Source of the DNA: Pseudomonas quercus
GTDB lineage: Bacteria > Pseudomonadota > Gammaproteobacteria > Pseudomonadales > Pseudomonadaceae
Length of the DNA: 64,000 nt
NCBI RefSeq assembly: GCF_012033695.1
Contig: NZ_JAAVJI010000011.1
Location: forward strand, 1 to 64,000
Reading direction: 5' to 3'
Shown here: piece after piece, positions 24,413-32,898 of the stretch
How the letters are laid out: each line of letters opens with the position of its first letter
How positions within the stretch are numbered: the first letter of the stretch is position 1
Notes under the pieces: generated by a model
Databases searched by the model: none
The model's input: the letters and a program-made list of their open reading frames with translations, nothing else
Told to the model about the DNA's origin: nothing
Translations under genes and position numbers: made by a program

Positions 24413-25486
24413 ATGATCCGACGACTGCGTACTGCCATGCTGATCCTGCTGCTGATGGCCATTGCGCTTGCCGCTCTGGCCTGGCAAGTGTCGTGGCACC
24501 CTGCGCCACACGCCGTGGTTTCGCCCGCCTGCCGAGGTACTCCGCCGTCACTGGCACCGGGCCAAGCCCTGAAGGTGATGACCTGGAACGTGCAGTTCCT
24601 GGCCGGCAAACGCTATTTGTTCTGGTACAACGCGCCCGAAGGCCGCAGCCATGATGACAACCCAAGCCCTGAGGACATTGCCCACGACCTGGACGAAGTG
24701 GTACGGGTAATCCGTGAGGAGCAACCTGACCTGGTGCTGCTGCAGGAACTGGACGACGGTGCCAGGGCGACGGGCTACCAGAACCAGCTGGCCTTGCTGC
24801 AGGAACGCTTGGTCGACCTCTACCCTTGCAGCGTCGAAGCCTTCGATTGGAAAGCGGACTTCGTACCCAGCCTGGACGTATTTGGCAGCGTGGGCCGCAA
24901 GCTGGCCACCCTTAGCCGGTACCGCATCGATCAGGCCGAGCGCTGGCAGCTGCCGCACGCCGGGAGCACGCTGAGCCTGTTCCACCCCCAGCGAGCCCTG
25001 CTAGGGGCCTACCTGCCTATTGCAGACGGCGCGCAGCACCTGGCCGTCCTTAACACCCGCTTGGAACCCTACCGGCAAGGCAGCGATGCCCAGGCCAGGC
25101 AGCTGCAAGCGGTGGCCAAACGTGTCGATCGCCTAGAGGGGCAAGGCACGCCCTGGTTGCTAGGCGGGGACTTCAACCTGCTGCCGCTGGGCCAATACCG
25201 GCGCCTCCCTCCCGGGGAGCAGCCTCAGTATTCTCCGGCGGACGATTTGCACTTGCTGTGGGACCGCTACCCCATCATCCCCAGCAACGTACAGGCCAGT
25301 GGCGCAGACCGTGCGGACTGGTTCACCCAGTTCCCGGCCACCGCCAAGGGCCCGGACCGCACCCTGGACTACCTGGTCCACAGCCCTCGCCTGCAACAGC
25401 TGGAGGCACAGGTTAGGCAGGAGGATACGCTGGGGATTTCCGACCACTTGCCACTGCTGGGGCGGTTCTTGTTGCCGGGTGGGTGA
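24413..25486 (+). CDS. endonuclease/exonuclease/phosphatase-fold protein, exported
   Basis: A 357-residue member of the EEP fold (DNase I-like). Residues 1-25 form a signal anchor (MIRRLRTAMLILLLMAIALA). The catalytic set is visible: TWNVQFL (Asn), LLQELDD (Glu metal ligand), GGDFNLLP (Asp/Asn) and GISDHLPLLG (Asp-His). Such exported EEP proteins may hydrolyse phospholipids, nucleic acids or phosphoinositides; the substrate is not defined. Probably transcribed with the YciC-like gene. Confidence 0.85.
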   Translation: MIRRLRTAMLILLLMAIALAALAWQVSWHPAPHAVVSPACRGTPPSLAPGQALKVMTWNVQFLAGKRYLFWYNAPEGRSHDDNPSPEDIAHDLDEVVRVIREEQPDLVLLQELDDGARATGYQNQLALLQERLVDLYPCSVEAFDWKADFVPSLDVFGSVGRKLATLSRYRIDQAERWQLPHAGSTLSLFHPQRALLGAYLPIADGAQHLAVLNTRLEPYRQGSDAQARQLQAVAKRVDRLEGQGTPWLLGGDFNLLPLGQYRRLPPGEQPQYSPADDLHLLWDRYPIIPSNVQASGADRADWFTQFPATAKGPDRTLDYLVHSPRLQQLEAQVRQEDTLGISDHLPLLGRFLLPGG

Positions 25487-25490
25487 CACG

Positions 25491-26687
25491 CTACCCAAAT
25501 GTTTTCACATATGGCTCTGCAGCAGCCCGTATGGCCTTGACCACTTGCGGTGCACGTTCACATAAGTCCGGGAACTTGGTCAGTACGCTCTCTACAGCTT
25601 GCAGCTGTCTAAGGATTACTTCGCGTGGTTGAGCTATGTCACATGTTTGCGCAAAATCCAGAATCCCTTGACGTGATGCGAAGAACGATTTGTTTCCGGC
25701 CAGACTCAACGCAAGTACATCTTCAGGTATATAAGCGGTTGTATTGACTATGTCGTAGGCAGGGGCAAGCCTGGCATCGCCTTGTAAGGGGTCGGAATAG
25801 AGCAGCCCAAAATTTTTTAAGTGCGCGTCGCCGTTACCTACAATACAACTGAGGGTCACCATGGCAAACAGCTGTTCAAGGGATGACGCCACACAGGCAG
25901 GCGAGCAATACATCCGAATGGCCTTGGCAATGGCCGCGTAGCTTTTGCTGTACTTCTGCTCTGCAGACAACGCCATTAATGCAGCCATATCCTCAAACCC
26001 GATAGGGTTAAGCCGTTCGTCTCGATCAAACCTGCGCATTACGAACAATTTGGCGTTATCTGATAAGTAGAATGGCGGAACAATGATACCTGCTTCCTTG
26101 GCCATCGACATGCACAGGAACTCGTTGATAGCCAGCCCTGGAAACTCGTCCCGCCCGCTTTTGACGATCAGGTCCGGGGTTTTTGATGTGAAGCGGTGCA
26201 CATTGGCATCAACCTGCTCTGGCACAAGCACTTTAGGTTGAATACCAGAGATTCCAGAGCGAAGGATGTATCGATCCACAAGGTCGACAAAGATATCTTC
26301 GGCACCGTCCCAGCCAAGAATAGATTCAAGCTTTTCCCCTGGAAAGTGCTGACGCCTCAATAGCGCATCAATGTCCGCCGACGTCACTGATACGCGACCG
26401 ATAGGGGCACTACTGCCAGAAAGGGCCAATAGCAGCCCAGGGTTCACATTGACCACTTTTGCAAGGCGGTTGCGTAGCTGCTCCAAAACGTAGCCTTCCG
26501 GCAAGTTCATCTGGAAAATGGGGTGCAGCCCGTGGTGGCGGTATTCTTCCAGGCGCACGGGCATCAATAGACTAACCGCAGCCGTAGCGGCAGCCTCCTG
26601 TTGATAGCGGAAGAGGTAAGCCTGTTCGCTGCTGAAGATTTTACCGCTATCGCCTTGTGGCGTTGCTACAGTCAGTTCCCGCACCAT
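25491..26687 (-). CDS. hipA: HipA-family serine/threonine kinase toxin
   Basis: A 398-residue toxin kinase; E. coli HipA phosphorylates glutamyl-tRNA synthetase and causes growth arrest and persistence. Kinase residues align with E. coli D309/N314/D332: D287 and N292 in GNGDAHLKNFG and D312 in PAYDIV. The SGISGIQPKVL loop (residues 144-154) is the P-loop containing the autophosphorylated Ser region. The start overlaps the antitoxin stop by one base (TGATG). Base composition is clearly lower in G+C (about 42% in one sampled line) than the neighbours, which suggests horizontal gain. Confidence 0.9.
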   Translation of the reverse strand: MVRELTVATPQGDSGKIFSSEQAYLFRYQQEAAATAAVSLLMPVRLEEYRHHGLHPIFQMNLPEGYVLEQLRNRLAKVVNVNPGLLLALSGSSAPIGRVSVTSADIDALLRRQHFPGEKLESILGWDGAEDIFVDLVDRYILRSGISGIQPKVLVPEQVDANVHRFTSKTPDLIVKSGRDEFPGLAINEFLCMSMAKEAGIIVPPFYLSDNAKLFVMRRFDRDERLNPIGFEDMAALMALSAEQKYSKSYAAIAKAIRMYCSPACVASSLEQLFAMVTLSCIVGNGDAHLKNFGLLYSDPLQGDARLAPAYDIVNTTAYIPEDVLALSLAGNKSFFASRQGILDFAQTCDIAQPREVILRQLQAVESVLTKFPDLCERAPQVVKAIRAAAEPYVKTFG

Positions 26688-26938
26688 CAGTCAAAGATCC
26701 CCGCTATGTCATCCAACGTGGGCAGCCTGGCGGGTGTCACCGTGCATTCGCACTCCAGCGCAGCCAGCGTTCGAGCATAAGCAAACATGCCTACAGACAG
26801 GTCGCCCTTCTCTACGGCGATAACCTTTTGCCGTGTCAGCCTGGCCAGCTCCGCAAGCCTGGCCTGGGTAAGCCCACGGTTTAGGCGCTTTGACCGAATC
26901 TGGTCACCCAAACGGGTTGCTATCAGTTCATAATCCAT
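26687..26938 (-). CDS. hipB: HipB-like antitoxin (helix-turn-helix)
   Basis: An 83-residue Cro/CI-type DNA-binding protein: RLGDQIRSKRLNRGLTQARLAELARLTRQKVIAVEKG covers the HTH. It is expected to neutralise HipA and repress the operon. MDYELIAT at 26938 is the likely start; upstream codons add an atypical extension. The C-terminal tail (DDIAGIFD) is acidic, like antitoxin tails subject to proteolysis. Confidence 0.88.
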   Translation of the reverse strand: MDYELIATRLGDQIRSKRLNRGLTQARLAELARLTRQKVIAVEKGDLSVGMFAYARTLAALECECTVTPARLPTLDDIAGIFD

Positions 26939-26946
26939 GTCTTGTT

Positions 26947-26976
26947 TACGTAACAGCTGAGCGTTGATGTAACGTA
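26947..26976. promoter_or_regulatory. candidate HipB operator
   Basis: TACGTAACA (26947-26955) and TGTAACGTA (26968-26976) form an inverted repeat (8 of 9 pairs) with 12 bases between, beginning nine bases upstream of the hipB ATG. Position and symmetry fit autorepression by the antitoxin; the sequence differs from the E. coli TATCC-N8-GGATA site. Confidence 0.5.
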
Positions 26977-27154
26977 TACGCAACCCTGGCATATTGCAAT
27001 TGGACAGCAACGGTTCTTTAAGAACGCTTCATTCCACAGTGATCTCTGGCAGGCCTCATTTCCAAGCCGCGTCGGGCTTCGTACTGGTAGAGCCATGGCG
27101 GCAAGAGCCAAGACAGCACCTACGGGTGCCATTTTCAGCAACGTGCAGACGGCT

Positions 27155-29659
27155 TCACGTACCCCGCGGCTTTGCCCGTGCCGTCGCTTCAGCCACCAGC
27201 GGGTCGTCGGGCCAGTAGTGCTTGGGGTAGCGCCCCTTCAGGTCCTTTTTTACCTCGCCATAGGTACTGCGCCAGAAACTGGCCAGGTCTTGGGTGACCT
27301 GGACGGGGCGGCGTGCCGGTGACAGCAGGTGAAGTTTTACCTGCACACGCCCGCCGGCAATGCGCGGCGTATCCGCCAGGCCAAACAGCTCTTGCAAGCG
27401 CACGGCCAATACCGGCGGCTGCTCGCTGTAGTCCAGCCGGATGGACGAACCTGATGGCACCGAAAGGTGTGTGGGGGCCAGTTCGTTAAGGCGCTGGGGC
27501 AAGGGCCAGGGCAGCAAGCCTTGGAGAATGAGAGGAAGGTCCAGCTGGGCGAAATGCGCAAGCCGGGTGACCTTGCCCAGGTAAGGCGCCAGCCAGCTTT
27601 CAAGGGTATCCAGCAGGGCCTGGTCGCTCACATCAGGCCACTGGCTGGTGCTTGCTGAAAGGTCTTGCTCTCGCAGCAGTTGGATACGTGCCTGCCATTG
27701 GCGAAGGTCTGGTGTCCAAGGCAGCAGGGCTAAGCCTTTGCGACGTACCAGTTCTACCAAGGCACGGCCACGGGCCTGTTCGTCCAGCCCGGCGAGGGGT
27801 TCCCGCCGTAACACCAGGTCGCCCACGCGCCACTGCGCTTCAGCACGCAAGGTGCCTTCCTTTTCGTCCCACTCCAGCAATTCCCGCCGCTGCACCTGCT
27901 CGGCCAGTACAGTGCTGAAGAGCGCAGGGTCCAGATCGGCCGCCAAATAGATACGCTCCTCTCGCTGACCCTGGCGGCTACCTAAGTCGGCTACGACCAG
28001 CCATTCGTGCTTCATCAGCGTATCCGCTTCGCCAAACTGAGCAGCGCGACCATTGGCCAGCCGATAGTCAGCACCGCCCGGCCGACGCTGCTGGGCGACG
28101 CGGTCGGGGTAAGCCAAGGCCAGCAAGGCACCAAGCCAATGGTCAGCCTCTGGTTCAGCCACAGGTTGGGTGGCCAAGGGTTGAGCGTTGAGCAAGCTAC
28201 GGTATTGTTTGGCCAGTTGCTTGATCCGCTGAGGCGCTCGGCCTGCGCTATACAACAAGGCCATGCGGCTGTGCAGGTCCGCGCCACGGTCTCGGCCGAT
28301 GTCGCGCTCGCCCAGCAGGGCAGCCAGGTCACAGCCCATAACCTCTAGGCCCAAGGCCCTTGCTCGCAACAACAGATGAGCGATCCGCGGATGCGCTGGC
28401 AACACGGCCATGGCCTGGCCATGGTGCGTGAGGCGACCGCCGTGATCGAGTGCAGACAGCCTTGCCAACAGGTCATCGGCTTGCGCCAGGGCAGCAGCAG
28501 GCGGAGGATCAAGCCAGCGCAATTGCTCCGGCGTAGCGCCCCATCGGTGAAGCTGCAATGCCAATGAAGCCAGGTCGGCCTGAAGTATTTCCGCGCTATC
28601 GTAGGCGGCCAGTTGCTCATGTTGCGCCTCGGACCACAACCGGTAGCACACGCCTGGCTCCAGCCGCCCTGCTCGCCCCGCGCGCTGAGTGGCACTGGCT
28701 TTGGAAATGCGCTGAGTGTCCAGGCGGGTCATGCCGGTACCAGGGTCAAACCGTGGCACGCGAGCCAGGCCTGCATCTACTACCACCCGCACACCTTCTA
28801 TGGTGAGGCTGGTCTCGGCGATATTGGTGGCCAACACTACCTTGCGCTCACCTGCTGGGGCAGGTGCTATAGCGGCTCGCTGGGCTGAGAGGTCCAGCTC
28901 TCCATGCAACGGACAAAGCCGAACATTTGGGGCAGCACCCAACACCGTTTCCAGTCGTTGCTGTACGCGGCGAATTTCCACCTGCCCAGGCAGGAATACC
29001 AACAGGCTTCCGCTTTCCTCTTCCAAAGCCTGAAGCACAACGCTCTCTACCCGTGCATCCAAATATTCACCTGGTTGCAAAGGCCGGCCCCAGCGTACCG
29101 AAACCGGGTACATTCGGCCTTGGCTGCTCACTACGGGTGCGTGATTCAACAACGCCGATAGCCGTTCACCTTCCAGAGTGGCAGACATCAACAACACCTT
29201 GAGCGGTAGTTCGTCACGCAGCAACTCACGGCCGTTAAGCACTAACGCCAAAGCCAGGTCGGCATCCAGGCTACGCTCATGGTACTCATCGAAAATAACC
29301 AACCCCACCCCTTCCAGCGCGGGGTCCTCTTGCAAGCGGCGGGCGAGAATGCCCTCTGTCACCACTTCGATACGCGTACGCGGCCCTACCCGGCTTTCCA
29401 GCCGAATACGATAGCCCACTGTTTCGCCAACGCTCTCCCCCAGCTCACTGGCCAAACGCTCAGCCGCCGCTCGGGCCGCCAATCGACGAGGCTCAAGCAT
29501 GAGGATGCTCTGGTCACCTAACCAGGGCTCATTCAACAGGGCCAGCGGCACACGTGTGGTTTTACCTGCACCTGGTGGCGCCTCTAGAACGGCTTCGTGG
29601 CGCGACCCAAGGGCCTTGCGAAGGGAAGGAAGTGCAGCATCGATGGGCAGCGAAATCAT
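27155..29659 (-). CDS. hrpB: ATP-dependent helicase HrpB
   Basis: An 834-residue DEAH-type helicase (no relation to hrp type III genes). EAPPGAGKTTRVPLALL is Walker A, FDEYHERSLDADLAL is the DEYH box, LMSATLEGERL motif III, and QRAGRAGRLEPGVCYRL motif VI. The C-terminal part (GGRVQVKLHLLSPARRPVQVTQDLASFW) is the HrpB-specific region. AGGAG precedes the ATG at 29659. The cellular role is poorly known; in other bacteria loss of hrpB gives little phenotype. Confidence 0.93.
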   Translation of the reverse strand: MISLPIDAALPSLRKALGSRHEAVLEAPPGAGKTTRVPLALLNEPWLGDQSILMLEPRRLAARAAAERLASELGESVGETVGYRIRLESRVGPRTRIEVVTEGILARRLQEDPALEGVGLVIFDEYHERSLDADLALALVLNGRELLRDELPLKVLLMSATLEGERLSALLNHAPVVSSQGRMYPVSVRWGRPLQPGEYLDARVESVVLQALEEESGSLLVFLPGQVEIRRVQQRLETVLGAAPNVRLCPLHGELDLSAQRAAIAPAPAGERKVVLATNIAETSLTIEGVRVVVDAGLARVPRFDPGTGMTRLDTQRISKASATQRAGRAGRLEPGVCYRLWSEAQHEQLAAYDSAEILQADLASLALQLHRWGATPEQLRWLDPPPAAALAQADDLLARLSALDHGGRLTHHGQAMAVLPAHPRIAHLLLRARALGLEVMGCDLAALLGERDIGRDRGADLHSRMALLYSAGRAPQRIKQLAKQYRSLLNAQPLATQPVAEPEADHWLGALLALAYPDRVAQQRRPGGADYRLANGRAAQFGEADTLMKHEWLVVADLGSRQGQREERIYLAADLDPALFSTVLAEQVQRRELLEWDEKEGTLRAEAQWRVGDLVLRREPLAGLDEQARGRALVELVRRKGLALLPWTPDLRQWQARIQLLREQDLSASTSQWPDVSDQALLDTLESWLAPYLGKVTRLAHFAQLDLPLILQGLLPWPLPQRLNELAPTHLSVPSGSSIRLDYSEQPPVLAVRLQELFGLADTPRIAGGRVQVKLHLLSPARRPVQVTQDLASFWRSTYGEVKKDLKGRYPKHYWPDDPLVAEATARAKPRGT

Positions 29660-29818
29660 GAAGGCTCCTGGCAGGGTGCCAATTATAGCGATTTCAGCTT
29701 GGAGCACGTCTGATCCAATAAGGTACACTTGTGGCCAAGTAATGGCTCATTGCATTCTGTGCGTGCTCGTCAGTTGACGCTGGCACCCCGTAGGGCCCGA
29801 CCAGATAGAGCGCAACCT

Positions 29819-30784
29819 ATGGAAAAATTCAGCGGCCTTGTCGCTTTTGTACGTGCTGCAGAGCATCAGAGCTTTACCATTGCCGGGAAGATGCTGGGCA
29901 TTTCTTCTTCGGCTGTAGGAAAAAGCATTAGCCGCTTGGAGCAACGTGTAGGCGTGCGCCTGTTCCACCGTAGTACTCGGCAAATCAGCCTTACCAGTGA
30001 GGGGTCAGATTTTTTCCTTCGCTGCAGCGACCTGCTGCAGCAACTCAAGGATGCTGAAGAGGCGCTGGCCTCCTCCAGGCTCAGCCCCAACGGCCGCCTG
30101 CGTATCAGCCTGCCAGCAATGGGCTATCGGCTCATTTCGGACCTGCTGCCTGAGTTCAGCCGACGCTATCCTGATGTAGAACTGGATGTGGATTTCAGCG
30201 ACCGGATGGTAGATGTGATCAACGAAGGCTTCGATGCGGTGATACGTACGGGTGAGCTCTCGGACTCCAGCCTGGCGGCAAAACGTATTGCCTCGTTTCG
30301 CTTCCTCGTGTGCGCCTCGCCTCGATACCTTGACACCTTTGGGCCGCTTGACCTGGACAGCAACCTAGGCCAACACCCGGCCATTGGTTACAAGATTCCC
30401 AACACTGAGCGCATCCAACCTTGGGTGCTTCAAGACGATGCCAAGACTGTAACCTTGGCGCCCAAGGTCACGCTTACCATGAATAGCATGGAGGCGGTGC
30501 TGGCTGGGTGTGTGAATGGAATGGGCATGGCGTACCTGCCTGATTACCTTGTCCAAGACCATATCAGGCGTGGAGCCTTGGTTGTCATGTTATCCAAGGC
30601 ATGTCAAAGCGGAGACTTTTGGGTTGTATGGTCGCCCAGCCAGTTCCTGGCGCCCAAAACACGTGCCTTCATCGATTTCGTTACCGAGGCAGGGTTGAAC
30701 AGCGCAAGCGGTATCCAGAAAGGCCATGCTGCCGGGCCGCACTTGAAAGTGGTGCCCTGCCCTGTTTGCAAGGTTGCCCAGTAA
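29819..30784 (+). CDS. LysR-family transcriptional regulator
   Basis: A 321-residue LysR regulator. The winged HTH is at residues 1-60 (FVRAAEHQSFTIAGKMLGISSSAVGKSISRLEQRVGVRLFHR), followed by the periplasmic-binding-like effector domain (PDVELDVDFSDRMVDVINEGFDAVIR). It resembles the many YafC/CrgA-type regulators. It is divergent from hrpB and convergent with the KAS III-like gene, so no target is obvious from position. Confidence 0.88.
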   Translation: MEKFSGLVAFVRAAEHQSFTIAGKMLGISSSAVGKSISRLEQRVGVRLFHRSTRQISLTSEGSDFFLRCSDLLQQLKDAEEALASSRLSPNGRLRISLPAMGYRLISDLLPEFSRRYPDVELDVDFSDRMVDVINEGFDAVIRTGELSDSSLAAKRIASFRFLVCASPRYLDTFGPLDLDSNLGQHPAIGYKIPNTERIQPWVLQDDAKTVTLAPKVTLTMNSMEAVLAGCVNGMGMAYLPDYLVQDHIRRGALVVMLSKACQSGDFWVVWSPSQFLAPKTRAFIDFVTEAGLNSASGIQKGHAAGPHLKVVPCPVCKVAQ

Positions 30785-30792
30785 GTTCTAAC

Positions 30793-31806
30793 TCAGGTCG
30801 CCTGCACATAGACAGGGGCATGGATCTGCGCTTGCCCTAAAGACAGGCGACAAACGCTGACGGAAAACCCACCGCCAAACCCACACGCGATCACTTGGTC
30901 CTGCTGCATGTTTTGTAGCTGATGATGGTGGGTCAACATCAGAGGAATGGACGACGGCCCTGCTTCGCACACGCCAGCAACTTCCTTGGGAATTTTTTCA
31001 GGGGCGATGCCAAGCTTGCGTGCTACATAGTGCAACATGAACGTACTGGCTTGGTGTAGCAGGAAGTAAGGCACCTCCTCCAGGTTTCGCTGCTGCGAAG
31101 CCAGGAACCGAGTGATCATATAGGGGACTTTTTCGAAGGCGAAATTAATCAAGCCCTCACTTTTAACTTCAAAAGCTTGCCGATAGGCCTTGTCTGTATC
31201 GATATCGTCATATGAGATGGAAGAGCGGAAGATCGGCGCCGGGTCAATACCTGTATCAAAATCAAAGGCAAGCTCGTCCTCACCCTGTTCCACTAGTGTG
31301 CAGGTGGCAGCGCTAGCGAAAACCAACTTCATACCATGGCGCTGCGGAGCCAGTGGCTCACTGATCATATCGCCAGTGCACATCAGTACGCGCCTACAGC
31401 CACCTGCTTTTACCAGCATAGCGGCCTGATAAAGGCCATAGATGTAACAACTGCACGCACAACTCAGGTCAAATACTACAACATCCGTACGCAAGCCAAG
31501 CTTACGTGCCAGGTTAGCGCTGCTTGCAAGCATTGACCCCTCAGCAGCCTGTGTTACCAACACTAAACCGTCGATGCTCTCTGGGGCAATATTGCTGCGC
31601 ATCATAAGCTCCCGCACGGCTGCCTCGCACAGCTCCACTGAAGCAAGGTGACCCGCAAGGTAGACCTGCTCGATCCCGGCACTTCTGGCAATGCGCTGCA
31701 CCTCAAGATCGCTGAACAGCGGATCAAAGTCACCACGGGAAGTACGCATGTGTGGAAGTGCAGCACTGACTGCTGCTACCCTGAGACCGGCAATCAATTT
31801 GGGCAT
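30793..31806 (-). CDS. KAS III-like condensing enzyme (FabH/PqsC/DarB type)
   Basis: A 337-residue thiolase-fold ketosynthase. Catalytic C118 is in DLSCACSCYIYGL and H251 in LLHQAS; GFGGGFSVSV is the C-terminal Gly loop. Where FabH has GNTSAA with the catalytic Asn, this protein reads GVCEAGPSSIP, so Asn is absent and a Cys-His dyad remains, as described for PqsC-like enzymes. This favours joining or transferring acyl groups in a secondary pathway over fatty-acid initiation. There is no acyl carrier protein or partner gene nearby. A+T-rich for this genome (about 40% G+C in one sampled line). Confidence 0.8.
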   Translation of the reverse strand: MPKLIAGLRVAAVSAALPHMRTSRGDFDPLFSDLEVQRIARSAGIEQVYLAGHLASVELCEAAVRELMMRSNIAPESIDGLVLVTQAAEGSMLASSANLARKLGLRTDVVVFDLSCACSCYIYGLYQAAMLVKAGGCRRVLMCTGDMISEPLAPQRHGMKLVFASAATCTLVEQGEDELAFDFDTGIDPAPIFRSSISYDDIDTDKAYRQAFEVKSEGLINFAFEKVPYMITRFLASQQRNLEEVPYFLLHQASTFMLHYVARKLGIAPEKIPKEVAGVCEAGPSSIPLMLTHHHQLQNMQQDQVIACGFGGGFSVSVCRLSLGQAQIHAPVYVQAT

Positions 31807-32472
31807 TGCAGTCTCCCGCCAAAGCTGTGCAGGGAATCTTTGTCCGCATACGACTCTTTCAGCGCAAGGGCTTGGCTATACAGGCTCGATATTTCATTCA
31901 TAGTCGTTACTGGCCGCAATTTTGCAAAAATGATTAACTCGAGGGTGTTTGGCTGCTGCTTATCAAATAGGCCTCGACCGAGATAAATTGCATTAACGGC
32001 ATGCACGACACCGCATTGAGCCTGCACTCAACCTATTCTATTTCAAAGCTTTTAGCCACAGTAGAGCTTTTCAGTCCACAGTCTTCAAACCTGCGGTCTC
32101 GAATACGGTGCGCGCAAACCAGTAAAAATTGCCCCTCTGAAATATCCCCAGATTATCGCAAACTAGAAAATTGAAAAAATATTTACACATACTGCTGTAG
32201 GCCTGACTTCCTCTCCAACGGGTAGCCAGGATAGTTCGTTAGTTTCAATAGCGCCTGCTTAACCCTCATATTTCAATAAAATGCGCGTGCTTCACATCTG
32301 CCACTCTCCGCTCATATGTGCACACTATGCCCGACGCACCACCCCTGCCAGCCACAGCTAGCGGTAAGGGCTGCTCCACGGTATAACGGCGAACCGCACG
32401 GTGTGGCGATGGTCGTACAGGGTGCTGTACGACTGGTTGCCGTGGCCATGCCCTTACCCTCAGGAGAACTTG
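31807..32472. other. 666-base A+T-rich gap between the KAS III-like gene and the lipoprotein gene
   Basis: No credible gene was found on either strand. The part at about 32120-32200 is strongly A+T-rich (AAAATTGAAAAAATATTT). The right end holds a perfect hairpin (32412-32433) and a CAGGAG ribosome-binding site. It may contain the promoters of both flanking genes and remnants of acquired DNA. Confidence 0.5.
32412..32433 (+). promoter_or_regulatory. perfect hairpin in the lipoprotein gene leader
   Basis: GTCGTACAG-GGTG-CTGTACGAC is a 9-bp perfect inverted repeat with a 4-base loop, ending 39 bases before the lipoprotein ATG. There is no U-tract, so it is more likely a leader structure or operator than a terminator. 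Confidence 0.45.
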
Positions 32473-32892
32473 ATGCGTTTCCCATCCCGTATGATTGGCA
32501 GTGTGTTGGTTGTGTCGGTGCTGACGCAGCTAACGGCGTGCGGCACATTGTTCTGGCCTGACCGCCGTGGTCAGATCGACGGCAAGATCGACCCGGTGAT
32601 CGCGGTGCTCGATGCCGTGGGCATTCTGTTTTACGTGATCCCTGGCCTGATCGCCTTTGGCGTGGACTTTGCCACTGGCGCTATCTACCTGCCGGGCGGC
32701 ACTCACGCACAGGTGGCCCCCGAACTGCTCAAGGGTGCTGTAAACCCGGATGGCAGCGTGGACAACAAGCGCCTGCAAGCCATTCTCGATGCTCAGCTGG
32801 GCAAACACCTACCGTTGGACGACCCGCGCCTGATCCAGCACCGCGGTAGTGTCGAACAACTGGCCGCGTACGGCCTGCGCCCGGCAGCCTGA
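32473..32892 (+). CDS. YceK/YidQ-family lipoprotein
   Basis: A 139-residue predicted lipoprotein. The signal peptide ends in LTQLTAC, a good lipobox with Cys at residue 23; Gly follows, which suggests the outer membrane. A hydrophobic stretch (AVGILFYVIPGLIAFGVDFATGAIYLP) is typical of the YceK/YidQ family of unknown function. CAGGAG lies seven bases before the ATG. It is followed after six bases by the cation efflux gene, so the two are probably co-transcribed. Confidence 0.8.
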   Translation: MRFPSRMIGSVLVVSVLTQLTACGTLFWPDRRGQIDGKIDPVIAVLDAVGILFYVIPGLIAFGVDFATGAIYLPGGTHAQVAPELLKGAVNPDGSVDNKRLQAILDAQLGKHLPLDDPRLIQHRGSVEQLAAYGLRPAA

Positions 32893-32898
32893 CCGCCT

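Noticed and set aside
27155..29659. hrpB taken as a type III secretion (hrp) gene
   Set aside because: The protein is the DEAH-type helicase HrpB; it shares only the name with hrp regulators and gives no support to a secretion island here.
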